Shown here: positions 7,693 through 14,686 of the stretch, piece by piece
How positions within the stretch are numbered: position 1 is the first letter of the stretch
How the letters are laid out: each line of letters opens with the position of its first letter
Origin: Dehalococcoidia bacterium
Lineage (GTDB): Bacteria > Chloroflexota > Dehalococcoidia > Tepidiformales > Tepidiformaceae
NCBI GenBank assembly: GCA_007126855.1
Contig: SLAK01000194.1
Location: 1 to 17,398 of the forward strand
Length of the DNA: 17,398 nt
Reading direction: 5' to 3'
The notes under the pieces: model-generated
What the model was told of the DNA's origin: nothing
Seen by the model: the letters and a program-made list of their open reading frames with translations, nothing else
The model's database searches: none
Made by a program: the position numbers and the translations under genes

Positions 7693-9615
7693 CTAGCCGG
7701 GGCTTCCGACGGTGGTCGAGGCGGGCGTTTCGCGTGGCGGGCGGAGCAGCTTTTCGGTGGAGGCGGCGATGCCGGCTGCGTCGAGCAGGTGGAGGGCTCG
7801 CATGGTCGCCTGCGGCCCGTGGTCGACGATCTCGTCCGGCATGCAGAGGCTGGTGAGGAGGCGGTCGGCCAGGCCGTGCTGGGCAAGGAGCGAGAGCACC
7901 GCTTCCCCGAATCCGCCGGCGCGCACATTTTCTTCGGCAGTGACGATGCCGCCGGTCTCGCGGGCGAGTTCCAGCAGGAGGTCTTCGTCAAGCGGCTTGG
8001 CGAAACGTGCGTTGACGACGGTCGCTTCGATGCCCGATTCGGCCAGGATCTCTGCGGCCTGCTGGCACTGGGTTACGGTGGCGCCGAAGCCCACAAGCGT
8101 CACATCCTTGCCGCGGCGCAGCACCTCGGCCTCGCCGATGGGGATTTCGCGCATGGGCTGGTCGGTCGGCGCGCCCGGGCCGGTGCCGCGCGGGTAGCGG
8201 ACGGAGAAGGGACCATCGTGTTTGGTCGCCGTATAGAGCAAGTCACGCAGCTCGGCTTCGTCTTTGGGCGCGCTGACGACCATCCCCGGAAGGCAGCGCA
8301 GGTAGCTTGTGTCGATGAAGCCCTGGTGCGTCTTGCCGTCGTCGCCGACGAAGCCGGCGCGGTCGAGCGCGAAGATCACCGGGAGTTTCTGCACGACGAC
8401 ATCGTGCACGACAGAATCGTAGCCGCGCTGCAGGAAGGTCGAGTAAATGGAGGCGATCGGGCGCATCCCGCGCGTGGCCAGGCCCGCGGCGAAGGTCACC
8501 GCGTGTTGCTCGGCGATGCCCACGTCGAAGACGCGCGTTGGATAGCGTTTGTGCACGGGCGCCAGTCCGGTGCCTTCGAGCATGGCCGCGGTAATGGCGA
8601 CGACGCGGTCGTCGTTCTCGAGCAGCTCGCTGCAGGCTTCGGCGAAGACCTGGCTGTAGGTTGGTGGCGGCGCCGGCGCGGATGGGTCGCGTGGCTTCTT
8701 CAACCAGAAGGTGCCGCTATGGCTCTTCACCGGATCGGCAGCCGCCTCCGGGATGCCATGGCCCTTCTCGGTGAGGACATGGAGCAGGACGGGCTTGCCT
8801 TCGACGTCGTGGATTGCCTTCATCGCTGATTCGAGCTCATGCAGGTTGTGGCCATTGATGGGCCCGAAGTATTCGAAGCCGAACTGCTCCCAGAAGCTGG
8901 CGTGAACCATGAGCTCGCGCAGGCTGGCTTTGACGCGCTTGGCCCCGTCCCACATCTGCTTCCCCAGGGGGAACAGCTCCACGAAGCTGCCTATCTCGCG
9001 CTTGGCGTTACGGTAGTGTGGCTCAAGGCGGAACTTGTTCACATTCCGGCTGAGCGCGCCGACGTTCGGTGAGATCGACATCGCGTTGTCGTTCAGGACC
9101 ACGAGCATGCGCGTGCCCATGTCGCCGACGTGGTTCATGCCTTCCAGTGCCATACCGGCGGTCATCGCCCCGTCGCCGATAACAGCGACGACCTCGAAGT
9201 CTTCACCCTTCAGGTCGCGCGCGGCGGCAATGCCGGCAGCGGCGGAAATGGAGGTGCCCGCGTGGCCGGCGCCAAAGGCGTCGTGGTCGCTCTCGTTCCG
9301 GTCGGCGAAGCCGGAGAGGCCGCGATACTGGCGAATGCTGGACATCAGCGCCTTGCGGCCGGTCAGCATCTTGTGGACATAGGTCTGGTGGCTGACATCC
9401 CAGATGATCTGATCGCGCGGGGTGTCGAAGACGCGGTGGAGTGCGACGGTCAGCTCGACGACGCCGAGGTTGGATGCCAGGTGGCCGCCGCCGCCGATAC
9501 CTTCGACGGTGTGCACCAGGAAGTCGCGGATCTCGGCGCAAAGCTTTTCAAGCTCTGCGTCAGATAGCGTACGCAGGTCGGCGGGCGAATTGACGCGGTC
9601 GAGCAGCCGTTCCAC
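7693..9615 (-). CDS. dxs: 1-deoxy-D-xylulose-5-phosphate synthase
   Basis: This 640-residue thiamine-diphosphate enzyme makes DXP from pyruvate and glyceraldehyde-3-phosphate, the entry step of the MEP isoprenoid pathway. The N-terminal TPP domain shows GHLASNLGVVE (44-54), DVSHQTYVHKMLTGR (73-87), the TPP/Mg motif GDGAMTAGMALEGMN (147-161) and NDN (175-177). GPINGHN lies at 251-257. The pyrimidine-binding domain has FDVGIAEQHAV (363-373) with the catalytic Glu369, followed by the transketolase C-terminal domain. Length and motif order are normal; DVSHQTY replaces the more common DVGHQAY. The start is the GTG at 9615, with AGGA a few bases upstream, and the N-terminus MERLLDRVNSPADLRTLS matches the family. 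The prenyl synthase gene follows 16 bases later, so early MEP flux and prenyl chain extension are probably expressed together. Confidence 0.98.
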   Translation of the reverse strand: MERLLDRVNSPADLRTLSDAELEKLCAEIRDFLVHTVEGIGGGGHLASNLGVVELTVALHRVFDTPRDQIIWDVSHQTYVHKMLTGRKALMSSIRQYRGLSGFADRNESDHDAFGAGHAGTSISAAAGIAAARDLKGEDFEVVAVIGDGAMTAGMALEGMNHVGDMGTRMLVVLNDNAMSISPNVGALSRNVNKFRLEPHYRNAKREIGSFVELFPLGKQMWDGAKRVKASLRELMVHASFWEQFGFEYFGPINGHNLHELESAMKAIHDVEGKPVLLHVLTEKGHGIPEAAADPVKSHSGTFWLKKPRDPSAPAPPPTYSQVFAEACSELLENDDRVVAITAAMLEGTGLAPVHKRYPTRVFDVGIAEQHAVTFAAGLATRGMRPIASIYSTFLQRGYDSVVHDVVVQKLPVIFALDRAGFVGDDGKTHQGFIDTSYLRCLPGMVVSAPKDEAELRDLLYTATKHDGPFSVRYPRGTGPGAPTDQPMREIPIGEAEVLRRGKDVTLVGFGATVTQCQQAAEILAESGIEATVVNARFAKPLDEDLLLELARETGGIVTAEENVRAGGFGEAVLSLLAQHGLADRLLTSLCMPDEIVDHGPQATMRALHLLDAAGIAASTEKLLRPPRETPASTTVGSPG

Positions 9616-9717
9616 CTATCCTGATCCTTCCACAGGCCAGTTAATCATGCGGCTGCGCCACGCGCAGTGTGGCTGCTTACGCGCCAGGGACGAGCCGCCG
9701 TACCCCCAGCCTACCTG

Positions 9718-9736
9718 ATGAGCCGCCTTCGCTCAT
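9718..9736 (-). other. Inverted repeat between the SDR gene and dxs
   Basis: ATGAGC (9718-9723) and GCTCAT (9731-9736) form a perfect 6-bp inverted repeat around a 7-base loop. It lies 27 bases after the stop of the SDR gene in the direction of transcription and about 100 bases before dxs. No T-run follows on the minus strand, so it is at best a weak terminator or an operator. The rest of the 148-bp gap shows no recognisable promoter. Confidence 0.25.
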
Positions 9737-9763
9737 TCCGGTCATGCTGTCGCGTGATAGGCG

Positions 9764-10759
9764 CTACTGGGCGGGGCCATACTTCAGGGGCTGCGCGGCG
9801 CTCCATTCCGCCGGGATCTCTTCGATGTTCAGCTGCACGTTTCGCCAGGTGACCTCGATGGAGCCGTCGTCCTTGCCCTCCGCCGGGTCGACCATGACTT
9901 CGAGCATGGCGCCGTCAACTTCCTCGTTGGGCCGGGCGAGCGCCTGGAGAAAGGCCTCGGCGGCCTCGTGCGTTTCAAGCATGCGCGGCTGCCAGCGGCC
10001 GAAGACCTTTGGATTCTCGGCGTATTCGCCGGTCATGCCCGTGCGGACGAAGGGGTAGAGCACACTGAACGGGGTGACCAGCTCAGCGTTGCGGCCCAGG
10101 TTGACCTTGAGCGTCTGCGGGAGCCGGAGGACCGCCCAGTTGGCGATGACGTACCCGGGGACGCTCATGCCGGGGTCGATGGCCTGGCGCGAGGAGACAT
10201 AAACGAATCGGACGGGTTCCTGGTGGTAGACAGCTTCGCCGGACCAGAGGTGCGTCATGCCAAGGAAGCCGTCGATCTTGGTGTCGAGGACCAGCCGCGA
10301 GTCGCTCAGGTTGTCCACGAAGGCCTGGCGGACGCGGGCGCGGCGCTTGGCCTGCGATTCGCCTTCGACTTCGCGCAGGGCGCGGCCGAAGGAGTAGCCG
10401 CTTTCGGTCAGCCCGGAGTTGCAGATGACCAGGTTCGGAGGAAGGCCGCCCATGTGCTCAATGATGTAGCTTCGGGTTGCCCAGAGGTCGCTGAGGTTGG
10501 TCACATCGGCCTGGACGGGGAACGCGTTGACACCCTGATCGCGGAGGGCGTCGACAAGGTCGAGGGCGTCGTCGTAACTGCGGTGGAAGTGCACCGCCAC
10601 GTGGCTTGCTCCATTCAATCCTGCCGCCAGCGCAAAGGCCTGGCCCATGCCGCCATCCTTGCCGGCGCCACTGATAAGGACACGCTTATCCTTCACACCG
10701 GCGCCCAGTGCTGGATCGAATCGGAATTTGTCGGTGTCGACGGTGAAAGCCACGGTCAT
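9764..10759 (-). CDS. Atypical short-chain dehydrogenase/reductase-like protein (Lys of YxxxK missing)
   Basis: A 331-residue Rossmann-fold protein of the SDR superfamily. The nucleotide-binding loop is seen as VLISGAGKDGGMGQA (27-41), a stretched form of TGxxxGxG. QADVTN (83-88) contains the usual Asp contacting the adenine, and CNSG (113-116) replaces NNAG. The strand VYVSS ends in Ser190 and is followed 13 residues later by Tyr203, the normal catalytic spacing, but the motif reads YVIAN, so Asn207 stands where the catalytic Lys should be. The C-terminal 110 residues contain a charged extension. NAD(P)-linked oxidoreduction is what the family does; here activity may be altered or lost. The ATG at 10759 follows a GGGGG stretch and is preferred to an in-frame TTG at 10801. 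No substrate can be assigned. The SDR fold call is firm. Confidence 0.8.
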   Translation of the reverse strand: MTVAFTVDTDKFRFDPALGAGVKDKRVLISGAGKDGGMGQAFALAAGLNGASHVAVHFHRSYDDALDLVDALRDQGVNAFPVQADVTNLSDLWATRSYIIEHMGGLPPNLVICNSGLTESGYSFGRALREVEGESQAKRRARVRQAFVDNLSDSRLVLDTKIDGFLGMTHLWSGEAVYHQEPVRFVYVSSRQAIDPGMSVPGYVIANWAVLRLPQTLKVNLGRNAELVTPFSVLYPFVRTGMTGEYAENPKVFGRWQPRMLETHEAAEAFLQALARPNEEVDGAMLEVMVDPAEGKDDGSIEVTWRNVQLNIEEIPAEWSAAQPLKYGPAQ

Positions 10760-10816
10760 AACCCCCGGGAAGTTGCGTTTCCCTGAGGGTATCGCGCCCA
10801 ATCCATAGGTACTAGA

Positions 10817-10835
10817 GATGGTGCGCTGATGGTGC
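10817..10835. repeat. Direct repeat with 11-bp period, candidate OmpR-family binding site
   Basis: GATGGTGC occurs at 10817-10824 and again at 10828-10835, separated by GCT. The period of 11 bp equals about one helical turn, the usual layout of DNA sites bound head-to-tail by OmpR/PhoB-family regulators. The repeat sits in the 83-bp gap between the histidine kinase stop and the SDR start, about 60-75 bp before the SDR ATG, where it could control that gene. The repeat is seen; regulator binding is inferred from the neighbouring regulator genes. Confidence 0.35.
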
Positions 10836-10842
10836 TATCGAC

Positions 10843-12096
10843 TCAGGCTATGTCTTGGTCCGGGCGCGAAAGCCGGATGATGAAGGTCGAACCGACCCCT
10901 GGCTGCGACCGCAGGTCGACACTGCCGTTCATCACATCGACAAGCTCTTTCACGATGGCCAGGCCAAGACCGGAGCCGCCTGAGCGGCGGCTGAGGCTCT
11001 TGTCGACCCGGAAGAAGCGATCGAACACACGCTGCTGATGCTCCTCCGGGATGCCCGGCCCGGTGTCGCGCACCGCAACCTGGTACCCGTCTCCGTCGGG
11101 GCCGGCAACAATGGTGACGCTGGTTCCGTCGCCTGAATACTTGATGGCGTTGTCCACCAGGTTGAAAACGCAGCGATACAGCAGGTCGCCATGTGCATAG
11201 ACATGTGACGGGGCGTTCTCGTCGGCTTCAATGCGAAGTGCGATGCCCTTCCGGTCGGCAAGGCCGCGCAACTGCTCGGCAGCGTCGTGGCAGGTTTGGA
11301 CCGCGTCCACGAGTTCGAGTTCCGGGGGGTCGGCTTCGGTCGAGGTAAGCAGCAACAGGTCGTCGCTGAGCCGCGTGAGGCGATCCGTTTGCACCTTTAC
11401 TGTGTCGAGGAGGGAGCGGTATTCCTCGGGCGATACCTCAGGGTCCATTTCGGTGACTTCGATATTGGTGCGGATGGCCGCCAGCGGAGTGCGCAGCTCG
11501 TGGGAGGCGTATTGCACGAAGCGCCGCTGGCTTTCGAACGCTGTCTCCAGGCGCAGGATCATGGAGTCGAAGGTGTCCGCGAGCTCTTTCAGTTCGTCGT
11601 CTGGCCCCTGGTGGTTGATGCGTTCATTCAGGCTGGTCGCGCCGATGGTGGAAGCAACCCGGGTGATGTCGCGCACGGGCCGCAGCATCATGCCGGAAAG
11701 CACGTAGCCGCCGATGCCGGACGCGAGGGCGAGTCCGATGACTGAAAGGATGGACCACGTTTGCAGCCTCTGAAGGTTCTCCGCGGCGACCTGCGCTTCG
11801 GCTTCGGCGATGCGTACCGCGACGCCGTAGCCTGCGGGTTGGGCGCCTTCGAAGGCCTGGCCGGGGCCGGAGCTGACGGTCAGGTCGTCGTCCAGCCACA
11901 CGGTCCTGGTGGAGTTATCCATGCGCAGGCCGATATTGAGGGCCACGACGAACGCGATGCCGAAGACGAGCAGCAGGCTGGAGTACCAGACTGTGAGCCG
12001 GAACCGGACCGTTCGCGCGAAGGCGGGAATCCTCAGACTAGAGGACGTAGCCTTTGCCCCGGATCGTTTCGATAAGCTGGTCTGAGAAGCCGTCAT
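10843..12096 (-). CDS. Sensor histidine kinase (HAMP-HisKA-HATPase)
   Basis: A 417-residue membrane kinase of the EnvZ/PhoR type. Two hydrophobic segments (about 36-57 and 114-137) flank an outer loop of only about 55 residues, too short for a standard sensory domain, so sensing may occur in or near the membrane. A HAMP linker follows (about 135-185). The phospho-accepting His199 lies in the H-box YASHELRTPL. The ATP domain has the N-box NLVDNAIKYS (312-321), the G1 box DTGPGIP (344-350), an F-box FDRFFR (358-363) and the G2 box GGSGLGLA (373-380). All catalytic boxes are intact. The ATG at 12096 has GGAAG upstream and is the only ATG, GTG or TTG in frame before the first membrane segment, so the gene overlaps the upstream response regulator by 59 bp. 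It almost certainly phosphorylates that regulator. Confidence 0.95.
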   Translation of the reverse strand: MTASQTSLSKRSGAKATSSSLRIPAFARTVRFRLTVWYSSLLLVFGIAFVVALNIGLRMDNSTRTVWLDDDLTVSSGPGQAFEGAQPAGYGVAVRIAEAEAQVAAENLQRLQTWSILSVIGLALASGIGGYVLSGMMLRPVRDITRVASTIGATSLNERINHQGPDDELKELADTFDSMILRLETAFESQRRFVQYASHELRTPLAAIRTNIEVTEMDPEVSPEEYRSLLDTVKVQTDRLTRLSDDLLLLTSTEADPPELELVDAVQTCHDAAEQLRGLADRKGIALRIEADENAPSHVYAHGDLLYRCVFNLVDNAIKYSGDGTSVTIVAGPDGDGYQVAVRDTGPGIPEEHQQRVFDRFFRVDKSLSRRSGGSGLGLAIVKELVDVMNGSVDLRSQPGVGSTFIIRLSRPDQDIA

Positions 12097-12700
12097 TGAT
12101 CTTCCGGCGCAGGTTGTTCATGTGCACCTTCACGGTCTGCGTGAAGGGATTCGCGTGCTCATCCCAGATGTGCTCAAGGAGCTCTTCCTGGGGAACGGCG
12201 CGGCCCTCGTTGCGCGCGAGGTAATAGAGTAGCGCGAACTCCTTGGGCGTGAGATGAATCTCGACGCCTTCACGTTTCACCCGGTTGGTGTTGGGGTCAA
12301 GTTCGAGGCCGCGCGTGTTTAAGATAGGTTCACGCAGGCCGCCTTCACGCCGGGCAATGGCGCGGATGCGGGCCTCCAGTTCGCTGAATGCGAAGGGCTT
12401 CACCAGGTAGTCGTCGGCGCCGCCATCAAGCCCTTCGACGCGCTCGCGGATGGAGCTGCGTGCGGTGAGCATAATGATGCCGCCATTGTAGTGTTCTTCG
12501 CGCAGCCGCCTGCAAACCTCGACACCATCCACGCGGGGCAGGTTCAGGTCGAGGCAGATAACGTCGTAGTGATTGACGCCGGCCTTTTCCAGGGCTTCGG
12601 CGCCATCAAAAGCAACGTCCACCGCGTAGCCCTTTTTCATGAGCCCGCGTTCTATGGCCGATGCAATTGGCTCCTCGTCTTCGACAACGAGCACCCGCAT
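12038..12700 (-). CDS. OmpR-family response regulator
   Basis: A 220-residue two-domain transcription regulator. The receiver domain (1-115) has the acidic cluster VVEDEE (5-10), phospho-acceptor Asp51 in CLDLNLPRVDG, Thr79 in MLTAR and Lys101 in YLVKPF, all the residues needed for phosphorylation. The winged-helix DNA-binding domain (about 125-220) carries LTPKEFALLYYLARN, the recognition helix TQTVKVHMNNLRRKI, and the terminal wing IETIRGKGYVL. The ATG at 12700 is chosen because MRVLVVEDE is the normal family start and GGGAG lies about 11 bases before it; a GTG at 12712 is an alternative adding four residues. The kinase gene overlaps its 3' end, forming an operon. The 123-bp region upstream, up to the stop of the next regulator, shows no promoter I would call. 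The target genes are unknown. Confidence 0.96.
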   Translation of the reverse strand: MRVLVVEDEEPIASAIERGLMKKGYAVDVAFDGAEALEKAGVNHYDVICLDLNLPRVDGVEVCRRLREEHYNGGIIMLTARSSIRERVEGLDGGADDYLVKPFAFSELEARIRAIARREGGLREPILNTRGLELDPNTNRVKREGVEIHLTPKEFALLYYLARNEGRAVPQEELLEHIWDEHANPFTQTVKVHMNNLRRKINDGFSDQLIETIRGKGYVL

Positions 12701-12823
12701 GGTAAGGGTCACTCCCCGATATTTGTTTCTACGGTAGGCTTTGGGCCTCCAAGTGAAGGTAAAGGCCTGTCTCTATCGTAGCGGGGATGGAGATACATTT
12801 CACATGCGGGCAATAACGAAGCG

Positions 12824-13594
12824 TCAGGCCGCCTGCTGCTCCTCAGCCGCCCGGGGCGCGGCGCGGCGCTCCAGCATGTAGCCGAACCCTCGCACGTTCA
12901 CAATGTAGTTTGGGGCGGCCGGGTCCTGCTCGATCTTCCGGCGGATACGCCGGATATAGACCTTCACGATCTCCTGTGCTTCGCGCTCGGAATAGGTGTA
13001 TTCCTGCACGGCGCGGAGGATCTCGACGGGACTCACGACTTTTCCGGCGTTCCTGGCGAGGTGGGCCAGGATCTTGAATTCCGTGGGAGTCAGCGGCACG
13101 CGTTCTTCGTCCCGCACGACCTGGCAACGGTCGAAGTCCAGAGTAAGGTCTCGGACAGTGATGACGGTGTCCTCGTCGTCCGGTTTGGCGTCGTCATTGC
13201 GCGGGTCGTGGCGCCTGCGTGCCAGCGCGCCAACCTGGGCCGCGATCAGCTCGGCGCCATCGGTGTCGCGGACGCACACGTCGGCGCCGGCATTGAGTGC
13301 CGTGGCCATCCCCAGCGCATGCGGTCCCGGCGCGAGCACCATGACCATTGCATCGCTTTCGCGGGCCATGGCCCCGACGAGGTCGACATCGGCGCTGTTG
13401 CGCGGGTCGATGGCCAGGACCACCAGGTCGGGCTCGAATTGTTTCAACAGACGGCCGGTCTCACGGTCGTGTGGGCGTTCCGTGGTGGTAAAACCGCATC
13501 GGGCGAGAGCCGGGAGCAGGTCTCCCGACCGGTAATCGCGGGTGTGGGTAACAAACGCCACAGAGTTGCGGTAATCCTCGGATCGCTGTGCCAT
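12824..13594 (-). CDS. Orphan OmpR-family regulator with degenerate (pseudo) receiver
   Basis: A 256-residue protein with a receiver-like N-terminal domain (10-128) and a well-conserved OmpR/PhoB winged helix (about 145-242: LTPTEFKILAHLARN, IVKVYIRRIRRKIEQ, NYIVNVRGFGYML). The receiver keeps the alternating fold but has lost its chemistry. The acidic pair position reads THT (16-18). The phospho-acceptor position in PDLVVLA is Ala61, with Asp63 two residues later. The conserved Lys is replaced, reading VCVRDTD with Arg109. Phosphorylation-independent control is therefore likely. The C-terminal tail is rich in Ala, Arg, Glu and Gln. The ATG at 13594 is preferred over an in-frame GTG at 13627 because of a strong AGGGAGTGA just upstream. 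No kinase gene is adjacent on its own side; it lies between a complete two-component pair and a sigma factor gene. It binds DNA in all likelihood; its signal is unknown. Confidence 0.9.
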   Translation of the reverse strand: MAQRSEDYRNSVAFVTHTRDYRSGDLLPALARCGFTTTERPHDRETGRLLKQFEPDLVVLAIDPRNSADVDLVGAMARESDAMVMVLAPGPHALGMATALNAGADVCVRDTDGAELIAAQVGALARRRHDPRNDDAKPDDEDTVITVRDLTLDFDRCQVVRDEERVPLTPTEFKILAHLARNAGKVVSPVEILRAVQEYTYSEREAQEIVKVYIRRIRRKIEQDPAAPNYIVNVRGFGYMLERRAAPRAAEEQQAA

Positions 13595-13598
13595 GTCT

Positions 13599-13607
13599 TC
13601 ACTCCCT
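13599..13607 (-). promoter_or_regulatory. Strong ribosome-binding site that fixes the start of the orphan regulator
   Basis: On the minus strand AGGGAGTGA lies four bases before the ATG at 13594. It lies downstream of the alternative GTG at 13627, so the shorter 256-residue protein is the likely product. Confidence 0.7.
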
Positions 13608-13673
13608 AAACCGCTGACGTGGCGCACTGCGTGGCGGGATACGGATTGCAGGCGCCGACACTGTGATCGTCGG

Positions 13674-13714
13674 CAGCTTTCCGCGAATAACGAGGGGGAG
13701 CTGGCGGAAAGTTG
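13674..13714 (-). terminator. Stem-loop just after the sigma factor gene (possible terminator)
   Basis: CTTTCCGC (13677-13684) pairs perfectly with GCGGAAAG (13704-13711), and three more pairs including one G-T extend the stem to 11 bp, around a 19-base loop. In the minus-strand transcript it starts 15 bases after the sigma factor stop, where a terminator would be expected, but no T-run follows. A second, shorter inverted repeat (GCCGAC at 13654-13659 with GTCGGC at 13669-13674) is next to it. It could end or stabilise the sigma mRNA. Confidence 0.4.
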
Positions 13715-13728
13715 GCCTGCGTGCTCGC

Positions 13729-14499
13729 TCAGGCCGCGTCGGCGGCAATCAGGCTGTTCCGCAGGCGCCGGATGGCCTGCGCATGGAGCTGGCTCACGCG
13801 GGTTTCGGAGACGGCGAGAATGGTCGCGATCTCCTTCATGGTGAGCTGCTCCACGTAGTAGAGCGAGACGACCGTCCGTTCCCGTTCGGGCAAGCCCTGG
13901 ACGTGCTCTGTGAGCGCGTCGAGCGTCTCCCGTTCTTCGAAGGCGCGTGTGAAGTCAATGTCTTCGTCAGCCGTCGGCATCTCTGCGGCGGGGTAGCTCT
14001 CGCCGTCTTCCGAGCCGCCGAGCATCTTGTCCAGCGAGACGGTTATCCAGCGGCCGTTCGCGGCTGCGTTGCGGTAATCGTCAACAGAAATGCCCAGGTG
14101 CGCAGCGGCTTCGGCGTCGCTTGGTGTGCGCCCGAGGGTCATCTGCAATTCGCCCTGCGCGCGCTGCACGTCACGCGCCTTCTGGCGCATGGTCCGGCTC
14201 AGGCGGTCCATCCGGCGGAAGGCGTCGATCATGGAGCCGCGGACGCGGCGTACGGCGTAGGCGTGGAAGTTGGTGCCCTTGGACGGGTCGTAGCGCTGGA
14301 CGGCCTCTACCAGTCCGCACATGCCATAGCCCACCGCATCTTCGAACTCCAGCACCCCGGGGATTTCGAGCGGCAGGTTGCGCGCGATGCGCTTCACAAG
14401 GGGGGTGTATTGCAACACCAGGTCCTGCTGCTCTTCGAGGCTTAGCCGCTGCGGAGCGGGACCATTCCGGTCACGTGTGTTCTGCTCTGCTGCTCCCAT
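13729..14499 (-). CDS. FliA/WhiG-family RNA polymerase sigma factor
   Basis: A 256-residue alternative sigma-70 factor that would direct RNA polymerase to a special promoter set. Region 2 (about 23-94) has YTPLVKRIARNLP, YGMCGLVEAVQRYDPSKGTNF and YAVRRVRGSMIDAFR. Region 3 (about 100-160) has SRTMRQKARDVQRA and the FliA/WhiG-type LGRTPSDAEAAAHLGIS. Region 4 (about 195-250) has LPERERTVVSLYYVEQLT followed by the helix-turn-helix KEIATILAVSETRVSQLHAQA. This order and wording fit the sigma-28/WhiG group rather than ECF or housekeeping factors. The frame is open well upstream, but the ATG at 14499 has a GGGAGG five bases before it and family similarity begins after it. No flagellar gene or anti-sigma gene is visible in the window, so its role could be motility, development or stress. 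Confidence 0.93.
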   Translation of the reverse strand: MGAAEQNTRDRNGPAPQRLSLEEQQDLVLQYTPLVKRIARNLPLEIPGVLEFEDAVGYGMCGLVEAVQRYDPSKGTNFHAYAVRRVRGSMIDAFRRMDRLSRTMRQKARDVQRAQGELQMTLGRTPSDAEAAAHLGISVDDYRNAAANGRWITVSLDKMLGGSEDGESYPAAEMPTADEDIDFTRAFEERETLDALTEHVQGLPERERTVVSLYYVEQLTMKEIATILAVSETRVSQLHAQAIRRLRNSLIAADAA

Positions 14500-14504
14500 C
14501 GATG

Positions 14505-14524
14505 CCTCCCGCGCATCCGGATGC
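14505..14524 (-). promoter_or_regulatory. Ribosome-binding site and adjoining 12-bp palindrome before the sigma factor gene
   Basis: GGGAGG (14510-14505) is placed five bases from the ATG and decides the sigma factor start. Directly upstream is the perfect palindrome GCATCCGGATGC (14513-14524). GATGCCTC occurs twice, at 14501-14508 and 14520-14527. The palindrome could be an operator or a small hairpin affecting translation, but palindromes of this length arise by chance a few times in a window of this size. Confidence 0.35.
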
Positions 14525-14650
14525 CTCTGCCGTGGTTGTCGAATAGCATGCGCCCTTACGCAGCCCTCGACGGTTACAGGTGCACTGACGTTTCGTGACC
14601 GTGTCCACCGTCCAGCCACCCCCGCAGGGCAATTGCGCCGAACAGGCAAG

Positions 14651-14678
14651 TTGCGGCACTGCCAATGGGCCGTAAGAT
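14651..14678 (+). promoter_or_regulatory. Candidate promoter of the CoA-transferase gene, close to the start codon
   Basis: TTGCGG (14651-14656, three of six matches) and TAAGAT (14673-14678, four of six) are 16 bp apart. Transcription would begin around 14685, almost at the ATG at 14687, implying a leaderless or nearly leaderless mRNA. This agrees with the lack of a good ribosome-binding site there. The match is weak. Confidence 0.25.
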
Positions 14679-14686
14679 TCGCCGTC

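Noticed and set aside
7677..7991. N-terminal extension of the prenyl synthase by about 105 residues
   Set aside because: That part overlaps the end of dxs in another frame, is rich in Pro, Ser, Arg and Ala, and has no prenyl synthase similarity; family similarity begins after GTG 7676.
7624..8829. 401-codon plus-strand frame opposite the dxs 3' half
   Set aside because: dxs motifs on the minus strand cover the region; this is the complementary shadow.
9616..9763. Short minus-strand ORF of about 22 codons starting MTGMSEGG upstream of dxs
   Set aside because: No ribosome-binding site or overlap with neighbours was seen, and an ORF of this length is expected by chance.
12701..12823. Promoter for the response regulator-kinase pair
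   Set aside because: Several TTG- and TA-rich hexamers occur on the minus strand, but none had an acceptable -35/-10 pair with 15-19 bp spacing. A GGCCT...AGGCC repeat is too short to interpret.
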